From contig JAQWRO010000027.1 of assembly GCA_029243665.1 (NCBI GenBank), positions 1-11,294 on the forward strand: a stretch of 11,294 nt of DNA, in the 5' to 3' direction. The translations under genes were made by a program, and so were the position numbers. Numbering within the stretch: the stretch's first letter is position 1; each line of letters begins with the position of its first letter. Below, piece by piece: positions 6,144 through 11,294 of this stretch. The DNA is from Gammaproteobacteria bacterium. Lineage in GTDB: Bacteria > Pseudomonadota > Gammaproteobacteria > Comchoanobacterales > Comchoanobacteraceae. The notes under the pieces are model-generated. The model was not told the origin of the DNA, did no database searches, and saw only the letters and a list, made by a program, of their open reading frames with translations.

Positions 6144-7245
6144 ATGTTTGAAAAAACATCCTTACTTGAACAATTTGCCACTTTATCTCACAGATTTGAT
6201 GAGATGAGGGGGTTTCTTTGACTATCCACATCATTTAACAGAAATCACACGCATCCAAGCTGAAATGGCAGATGAAGCCGTTTGGTCAGACTTAGAGAAA
6301 ATGCAACATTTGCAACAAAATCTAAAAAAATCTGAGGGTGTCGTTGCTAATATCAATCAAGTCAGTCAGTTATTAGCTGACGGTGATGATTTAATTGAAA
6401 TGGCTGCGAGCGAACATGATGAAAATGCTTTAAAAGCCATTGCTAAAGATTTTGAAAAAGCTGATACATACCTTGCTAAATTAGAGTTTAATCGAATGTT
6501 TCGTCTAGAAGAAGACGAGAATGGAGCATTTCTTGATATTCAATCTGGTTCTGGCGGAACTGAAGCACAAGATTGGGCAGCGATGTTACTAAGAATGTAT
6601 GAACGATTTTTAGAGCAAAAAGGGTTCAAGTACACGATTATGTCACAATCTCCAGGTGACGTTGCGGGTATTAAGCAAGCCTCTTTAAAAGTAGAGGGAG
6701 ATTATGCATATGGTTGGTTACGCTCTGAGTTAGGTGTCCATCGCTTGGTGCGTAAATCACCTTTTGATAGTGGGAGCCGTCGTCACACATCCTTTGCTTC
6801 GGTGTTTGTAACTCCAGAAATAAAAGACAGTGAAGAAGTTGTCATAGATCCAAGTCAAATTAGAATTGATACTTTCCGTTCAAGTGGTGCAGGTGGTCAG
6901 CATGTGAACACAACCGATTCTGCTGTTAGAATTACGCATCTTGAATCTGGTATTGTCGTCCAGTGTCAGAATGATCGTTCTCAGCACAAAAATAAAGCGC
7001 AAGCCATGGCGCAGCTGAAAGCAAGGTTACATCAATTGAGGCGTCAAGAACAATTAGACAAGCAACAAGCTTTAGAATCATCGAAAACAGACATCAGTTG
7101 GGGCGCACAGATTAGGTCGTATGTTCTTGATCAGTCAAGAATCAAAGATCTTCGTACAGGTGTTGAAAAAACAAACACACAAGCTGTATTGGATGGTGAT
7201 TTAACCGATTTTATAGTAGCCTATTTAAAAGAACGTGAGGGATAA
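6144..7245 (+). CDS. prfB: Peptide chain release factor 2, made by +1 programmed frameshift
   Basis: RF2 recognises UAA and UGA stops and triggers peptide release on the ribosome. Translation starts at 6144 and reaches an in-frame TGA at 6219-6221 after 25 codons (ending MRGFL). A +1 shift that skips T6219 continues as DYPHHL to 7245. The joined product is 366 residues, against 365 in E. coli, so this is the normal gene and not a broken one. The stop-recognition tripeptide SPF falls at 205-207 and the catalytic GGQ at 250-252, exactly the E. coli numbering. Residue 246 is Ser, where E. coli K-12 has Thr. The start codon lacks a strong Shine-Dalgarno sequence. lysS begins 3 bases after the stop, the same arrangement as E. 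coli prfB-lysS. Confidence 0.96.
6207..6222 (+). promoter_or_regulatory. prfB autoregulatory +1 frameshift site
   Basis: An internal Shine-Dalgarno-like AGGGGG (6207-6212) is followed after three bases by the slippery CTT (6216-6218) and the TGA-C stop context (6219-6222). This is the known RF2 frameshift element, with only the codon before CTT changed (TTT here, TAT in E. coli). When RF2 is scarce the ribosome pauses at UGA and slips +1, making more RF2, so the gene is self-regulated at translation. Confidence 0.95.
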
Positions 7246-7248
7246 TAC

Positions 7249-8748
7249 ATGCAAGATGATAATCATGTGAACGATCAAAGAGACCAACATTTAATACGTA
7301 TGGAGAAGTTGAAGACTTGGCGTGATGCTGATTGTGCTTATCCAATGTCTATGATGCCAGCGAATTTAGCTCAATCATTACTAGATGATTTTCAAGAAGC
7401 AGATGAGATACCTGCTACTGAAGTGAGTGTCTGTGGTCGCATGATGACTCGACGTATTATGGGTAAAGCAAGTTTTACTCATTTGCAAGACCGCTCCGGT
7501 CAGATTCAATTATATGTAACCAAAAACATTATCAGTGATGAAGATTATGAAGCATTCAAACATTGGGATTTGGGTGATATCCTCGAGGTTAAAGGTAAAC
7601 TTTTTAAAACTAAAAAAGGTGAGTTGACCATTGAGGTAAATCATATTCGTTTATTGTCTAAATGTTTGTATGCAATGCCTGATAAATTTCATGGCCTACA
7701 AGACAATGAGCTTAGATTTAGACAAAGATATTTAGACATCATGGTCAATGAAGCATCTAGAAAGGTCTTTAAGGCAAGGTCGCAAATCATTCACTTGATG
7801 AGAAGCTTTTTTACTGAAAAAGATTATATGGAAGTAGAGACCCCAATGCTTCATCAAATCAGTGGTGGGGCGACAGCGTTACCATTTAATACGCACCATA
7901 ATGCATTGGATTTACCACTTTTCTTAAGAATTGCACCTGAATTGCATCTAAAAAGATTAATTGTGGGTGGTTTTGACCGTGTATTTGAAATTAATCGTTG
8001 TTTTCGTAACGAGGGTTTGTCGACACGACATAACCCAGAATTTACATCCTGTGAGTTTTATGAAGCATATGCTAATTTTGAGCATTTAATGAAAATGATT
8101 GAGTCATTGATGTGTTTGATTGCAGAAAAAGTATTAGGCACGCACAACATTGAGTTAGATGAGGCAACATTTGATTTATCAAAGCCTTTTAAAAGAATGA
8201 CACTCACGCAATCTGTTTTGGATTATAACCCAGAACTGGATGCAAATAAGATGAGAGATGAAGCTTATCTAAGGTCCTATTGTGATCAACATGATGTCGT
8301 TTATACAGATGAGGACGATTGGGGTTTATTGCAGTACCATTTGTTTGAAAAAACAGTTGAGTCAAACTTAATTGAACCAACTTATATCACACATTATCCA
8401 AAAGCAGTCTCGCCTTTAGCCAGATGTTGCGATGATGATCCTGCACTCGTTGATCGTTTTGAGTTATTTGTTGGGGGCAGAGAATTGGCCAATGGCTTTA
8501 ACGAATTAAATGACCCTGAAGATCAAGCCCAACGTTTCGAGGCTCAAATGGCTCGCAAGCTTGCCGGTGACGGAGAGGCAATGGATTATGACCATGATTA
8601 TGTAGAAGCATTGTCATATGGCTTGCCACCAACTGCTGGTGCGGGTATTGGTATTGATCGATTAGTGATGTTATTTACCAATCAATCGAGCATTAAAGAA
8701 GTGATTTTATTTCCTCAGATGAGACCCAAAGCGTCATCAGCTGAGTAA
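7249..8748 (+). CDS. lysS: Lysyl-tRNA synthetase, class II
   Basis: This 499-residue class II lysyl-tRNA synthetase (E. coli LysS 505) charges tRNA-Lys with lysine in the cytoplasm. An N-terminal OB-fold anticodon-binding domain (about 55-140) contains GRMMTRRIMGKASF (63-76). The catalytic domain carries motif 1 around EVETPML (195-201), LRIAPELHLKRL (226-237), motif 2 FRNEGLSTRHNPEF (252-265), FELFVGGRELANGFNELND (404-422) and motif 3 GIGIDRLVML (466-475). All key positions agree with E. coli. A GAGG at 7237-7240, inside the end of prfB, is 8 bases from the ATG, so the two genes are probably translated from one message. The last 12 bases overlap the convergent ygfZ end, leaving no room for a terminator between them. 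Confidence 0.97.
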   Translation: MQDDNHVNDQRDQHLIRMEKLKTWRDADCAYPMSMMPANLAQSLLDDFQEADEIPATEVSVCGRMMTRRIMGKASFTHLQDRSGQIQLYVTKNIISDEDYEAFKHWDLGDILEVKGKLFKTKKGELTIEVNHIRLLSKCLYAMPDKFHGLQDNELRFRQRYLDIMVNEASRKVFKARSQIIHLMRSFFTEKDYMEVETPMLHQISGGATALPFNTHHNALDLPLFLRIAPELHLKRLIVGGFDRVFEINRCFRNEGLSTRHNPEFTSCEFYEAYANFEHLMKMIESLMCLIAEKVLGTHNIELDEATFDLSKPFKRMTLTQSVLDYNPELDANKMRDEAYLRSYCDQHDVVYTDEDDWGLLQYHLFEKTVESNLIEPTYITHYPKAVSPLARCCDDDPALVDRFELFVGGRELANGFNELNDPEDQAQRFEAQMARKLAGDGEAMDYDHDYVEALSYGLPPTAGAGIGIDRLVMLFTNQSSIKEVILFPQMRPKASSAE

Positions 8749-9402
8749 TTCAATTTTCTTTCCATCAAGATACAACGCCTCTTCATGGTTCTTTGTCACC
8801 ATGTTAAAGGTGTAGGGTGCTTGGTTAGATGCATTGATAAGTTTGCCACTCAGTTTGCCTTGCTCGTTAAGAATATCTTGTTCTGACGGTAGCTGATGGA
8901 TGCTTCCTTTGTTTAAAGTCCTTTTGACTTGTCCTAACTGTTCTGCTCGCATCACAATTTCTTGACCCAGGTAACATCCTTTTTCAAAATTGATTGCGTC
9001 TGGATGATGCTGCATGCCAAGCATTTGTGGTATGAACTGCTCACTTAGTTCGATTGCGATGATTGGGTATCCTTGTTGAATGGCATCTTCAATCGTTGAG
9101 AAGCTTTTGGGTAGCGCCAATGATTCATGGATCTTAACTGTGAATTGATGCCTAAGCGCATGCCGTTGAATATGATTGATGAGTATGTCGGTCAGTGTTT
9201 CATGACAGGTTAAGGTATAGGCAGACTCTATTTTTGATAGCCATGATGTTGTAATCACTTGTCCCTTGGCATTGCAAAACGCTGTCCACTGAGGGGTTGC
9301 TGTAATTTTAGAAAGTTCGCTTGTAATTAAATTGTTCAAAACACGTTCTGAACCACCTGTAAGCGTTAGTTGACAAAGGTGTTTAAATGAATGTTGATTC
9401 AT
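8737..9402 (-). CDS. ygfZ: YgfZ-family folate-binding protein (tRNA-modifying / Fe-S maintenance)
   Basis: YgfZ proteins bind tetrahydrofolate and are needed for activity of some iron-sulfur enzymes such as MiaB. The hallmark motif K-G-C-Y-x-G-Q-E is complete at 141-148, with C143 the conserved cysteine and QEIVMRAE following as usual. The N-terminus LTLTGGSERVLNNLITSEL (12-30) matches the folate-binding fold's opening strand and helix. The start is taken at the ATG at 9402, which overlaps the yidD stop as ATGA; a longer GTG start at 9471 would add 23 residues encoded within yidD. At 221 residues it is much shorter than E. coli YgfZ (326), with reduced middle and C-terminal parts, but no break is seen. 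It runs convergent to lysS and overlaps it by 12 bases. Confidence 0.85.
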   Translation of the reverse strand: MNQHSFKHLCQLTLTGGSERVLNNLITSELSKITATPQWTAFCNAKGQVITTSWLSKIESAYTLTCHETLTDILINHIQRHALRHQFTVKIHESLALPKSFSTIEDAIQQGYPIIAIELSEQFIPQMLGMQHHPDAINFEKGCYLGQEIVMRAEQLGQVKRTLNKGSIHQLPSEQDILNEQGKLSGKLINASNQAPYTFNMVTKNHEEALYLDGKKIELLS

Positions 9403-9608
9403 AATGGATCTACAGGATTGCTTTTGTTGAATGGGTGGCACTTGGATAAACGACAGATTGTTTTGCAACACGCTTTATGGACTGGCAATGTCTCAAATGC
9501 TTGTTTGGCATATTCAGAGCATGTTGGGTGAAAACGACAGCGTTTTCCAAGCATTGGAGAGATAAATACTTGGTAAAATCGAATTAAGAAAATAAAAAAA
9601 TGTTTCAT
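9399..9608 (-). CDS. yidD: YidD, membrane protein insertion efficiency factor
   Basis: YidD is a small membrane-associated protein thought to help YidC insert inner-membrane proteins. The 69-residue product from the ATG at 9608 starts with a hydrophobic/amphipathic helix (MKHFFIFLIRFYQVFISP). It then shows the family core SPMLGKRCRFHPTCSEYAKQAF (17-38), with the conserved cysteines C24 and C30, and KCHPF (56-60). The family's final GG.DPVP is altered to SNPVDPL. A TTG codon at 9647 could extend the frame by 13 residues but is less likely. Its usual partners rnpA, rpmH and yidC are not adjacent. Its TGA overlaps the ygfZ ATG, so those two are probably co-translated. Confidence 0.9.
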   Translation of the reverse strand: MKHFFIFLIRFYQVFISPMLGKRCRFHPTCSEYAKQAFETLPVHKACCKTICRLSKCHPFNKSNPVDPL

Positions 9609-9664
9609 CTTATTCAATAAGATAGCATGTAATGTTGTTGTGCTCAATTCAGTTTTTTAAAAAA

Positions 9665-9705
9665 AGTTGTCGATAATCAACTATAGTATGTATACATGGT
9701 AACCA
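9665..9705 (+). promoter_or_regulatory. Divergent yidD / membrane-protein upstream region with short palindromes
   Basis: The 113 bases between divergent genes hold AGTTG...CAACT (9665-9682, 5-bp arms), the perfect 10-base palindrome ATGTATACAT (9688-9697) and TGGTAACCA (9697-9705). A poor promoter match for the plus-strand gene is TTGTCG (9667-9672), 18 bases, TATACA (9691-9696). An A/T run lies at 9650-9665. The elements could be operator or promoter parts, but short palindromes in AT-rich DNA arise by chance. Confidence 0.3.
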
Positions 9706-9710
9706 CGATA

Positions 9711-9714
9711 AGGA
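9711..9714 (+). promoter_or_regulatory. Ribosome binding site choosing ATG 9722
   Basis: AGGA stands 7 bases before the ATG at 9722, 4 before a GTG at 9719 and 10 before a second ATG at 9725. The 7-base spacing favours 9722. Confidence 0.6.
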
Positions 9715-9721
9715 AATTGTG

Positions 9722-10732
9722 ATGATGGAAGAAAAGTTACACTTTAAGCAACAAAGACAGGAAGCTTTCAATTGGATTTATAATCTAGTTTCCCCAAAAT
9801 ATATTGCAATGGTTGAGCAGCGTTTTGATGCAGACTCAGATATGGTCCCAGCATTCAAAGCATATATTGCATATCGCATAGCTGTTGAAACAGCAATGAT
9901 GTTTAACGATTCAAGTGAATATCACATCAATACATATCAAGACATTAAGAAACAATTGTCTAACCAAGTACTCTCTGTGATTCAGGTTTCTAGAAATCCT
10001 TGGTTAAAAAAATGTTTTCAAGAAGGATTAAGGTTTCAGCCTGGTTCTGTTGAACTTCAATTAAGACAAGATATTTTCTTAGACATGCAAAAATCTTTTG
10101 CGTTTCTAAGAGATCAAGTTTTATTACCAGAAATGGATCAGTTGAAGCAATCTTCTAAATTTAATTGGACCATCCAGCCTTGGATGATGGTTGCGGTTAT
10201 TGCTGCATTTATGTTTTTAGGTTTATTTATTAATTTTGGGCTTGCATCTGTCTTATTTAATAAAGATGTTTTATTTGGTCTTGGCGCAATTTTACTTGCA
10301 GGTCTTACAGCAAGGTGGACTATGAATAATGTGCCAGGGATGATTCGTTCATGGCAATTATATATGCATTATGGCCATGGCTTAAACAGTCGAGAAAGAA
10401 GGCATTTAGAACATTTGCATCCAGATCAGTTGATTGGCGATGTGAACACATGGTTTGGTTTTTTAAATGGTGCAAAAAAATCAGGTGTTAATGAAACCTG
10501 GGTAGATTTAGAGCAATGGATGAACATGAATTTAAACTTAACTGCTTTTAAAGATCAACCCAGTGAAACACAGCGTCAGGTTACTCCAGGTAGACCATCG
10601 AGTTGGGGGCCTATGAGATTTTTTAGAAGTGGTAAGATGGTTGACATCACTCCACCCAAGACCAAAACTCCACCAAAAGAAAATCAAGATATCGATTACA
10701 ATCAATTAGGTCGATACAAGCCAGGCAGCTAG
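9722..10732 (+). CDS. Unrecognised protein with two predicted membrane helices
   Basis: I do not recognise this 336-residue protein. The first 150 residues are charged and helix-rich with no signal peptide, and the pattern suggests a cytoplasmic helical domain. Two hydrophobic segments follow (about 153-178 and 182-199), separated by the short loop FNKD, which predicts a helical hairpin in the inner membrane with both termini in the cytoplasm. Residues 200-280 are amphipathic with basic and aromatic residues (NSRERRHLEHLHPDQL at 222-237). The tail (about 280-336) is rich in Pro, Lys, Thr and Gln and is probably disordered. No catalytic motif is visible. The BioC-like gene starts 39 bases downstream on the same strand and could share its transcript. 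Confidence 0.75.
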   Translation: MMEEKLHFKQQRQEAFNWIYNLVSPKYIAMVEQRFDADSDMVPAFKAYIAYRIAVETAMMFNDSSEYHINTYQDIKKQLSNQVLSVIQVSRNPWLKKCFQEGLRFQPGSVELQLRQDIFLDMQKSFAFLRDQVLLPEMDQLKQSSKFNWTIQPWMMVAVIAAFMFLGLFINFGLASVLFNKDVLFGLGAILLAGLTARWTMNNVPGMIRSWQLYMHYGHGLNSRERRHLEHLHPDQLIGDVNTWFGFLNGAKKSGVNETWVDLEQWMNMNLNLTAFKDQPSETQRQVTPGRPSSWGPMRFFRSGKMVDITPPKTKTPPKENQDIDYNQLGRYKPGS

Positions 10733-10771
10733 ATACTAGATTTATCTTGAAAAACCTCATAAACTAAGATC

Positions 10772-11294
10772 ATGAATTTCTTATGGCAAACCATGGCCGC
10801 TCGACTATTAGAATTTAAAAAAATTCTTGGGCCAAATTTCAAACGTATATTGATCCTTGATCGAGAACAACCCGCTGCACAAACATGGTGGGCAGAAGCG
10901 GGTGGGTTTAGCTGCGACGCACTGACCATTCAAACAGTTAACGATTTTAACCAACTTAAAGATCAGGATGTATATGATTTGATCCTCTGGACTTTGCCGC
11001 CCATTCATTTAATTCAGGAGCCTATTGCCAAAGCTGTTTGGTCAAAACTCAGAATGCATTGTAATGGTTTTATGATATTTGTGACGCCAGGACCGATGAG
11101 TATCCCCGTTTTGAACCGAGTGCTTGGCAGTGATGTTCCCAATGTGGTCTCAGATTTTCATGACATTGGGGATCAGTTAGCGGCAACCGGTTGGCAAAGA
11201 CCTATGTTGCAAGGGCAGTCTTTACCCATTCAGTATCATAAACGTGTGACCGTATTAGAAGATTGGTTGGCATTTGGTGAGATTGCATCTCATC
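10772..11294 (+). CDS. BioC-like methyltransferase fold protein lacking SAM motif I (partial)
   Basis: This open frame runs from the ATG at 10772 past the right edge (174 codons seen). It resembles BioC, the malonyl-ACP O-methyltransferase of biotin synthesis, in overall order. WQTMAARLLEF (5-15) recalls the BioC N-terminal helix. DVYDLILWTLPP (66-77) matches the strand-4 region of class I methyltransferases. DFHDIGDQLAATGW (128-141) plus LPIQY (151-155) corresponds to the BioC MHDIGDAL..AGF and following segment. The glycine-rich SAM-binding motif (D.GCGTG in BioC) is absent; the place reads ILILDREQPAAQ (26-37). The protein may therefore not bind SAM, or may be a repurposed paralogue. No strong ribosome site precedes the ATG, and an ATG eight codons in (10793) is possible. 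Confidence 0.7.
   Translation, partial: MNFLWQTMAARLLEFKKILGPNFKRILILDREQPAAQTWWAEAGGFSCDALTIQTVNDFNQLKDQDVYDLILWTLPPIHLIQEPIAKAVWSKLRMHCNGFMIFVTPGPMSIPVLNRVLGSDVPNVVSDFHDIGDQLAATGWQRPMLQGQSLPIQYHKRVTVLEDWLAFGEIASH

Noticed and set aside
6144..6221. prfB as a pseudogene or sequencing error because of the in-frame TGA
   Set aside because: The TGA sits in the complete RF2 frameshift element and the joined product has the normal length and motif positions.
9645..9666. Intrinsic terminator or UP element from the T/A run
   Set aside because: There is no GC-rich stem, and the region lies upstream of both divergent genes, so a terminator is not expected.
10729..11008. Two minus-strand open frames of 66 codons
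   Set aside because: They are antisense to the BioC-like gene, whose HDIGD region shows that the plus strand is coding.

Overview
The window reads as an AT-rich chromosomal segment from a gammaproteobacterium. Evidence: a Tol-Pal type cluster (tolB, a pal-like gene, cpoB) followed by a lysine tRNA as in enterobacteria, an RF2 gene (prfB) with the classical in-frame UGA frameshift site, and a prfB-lysS pair whose products follow E. coli residue spacing closely. A protein with an OTU-type cysteine-protease motif suggests, without proving, a eukaryote-associated lifestyle. I cannot assign genus or order from the sequence alone.

Layout. (1) 1-2310, minus strand: an OTU-like protein of unknown role, then a Bcr/CflA-type MFS efflux transporter that runs off the left edge. 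(2) 2378-6008, plus strand: an exonuclease III gene, then a tightly packed envelope cluster of divergent tolB, an LpxL-type acyltransferase, a short lipoprotein in the position of pal with a degenerate OmpA-like tail, and cpoB. Junctions are ATGA or coding overlaps, so these four genes are probably one transcription and translation unit. tolQ, tolR and tolA are not here. (3) 6011-8748, plus strand: a good sigma70-type promoter, tRNA-Lys(UUU), prfB and lysS. The tRNA lies in the same block as the synthetase that charges it. (4) 8737-9608, minus strand: yidD and ygfZ joined by an ATGA overlap; ygfZ converges on and overlaps the end of lysS. (5) 9722-11294, plus strand: an unrecognised protein with two predicted membrane helices, then the start of a BioC-like methyltransferase lacking the usual SAM-binding glycine motif.

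How the genes fit together. TolB, the Pal-like lipoprotein and CpoB would act in the periplasm and outer membrane in envelope constriction and peptidoglycan coordination. The acyltransferase between them would add an acyl chain to lipid A. RF2, LysS and tRNA-Lys serve translation. YidD assists membrane protein insertion, and YgfZ supports iron-sulfur enzymes. No mobile element, CRISPR array or integrase is visible. The most unusual content is the OTU-like protein, the remodelled tolB-acyltransferase-pal-cpoB cluster, and the motif-I-less BioC-like protein. No stretch longer than 300 bases lacks a gene.
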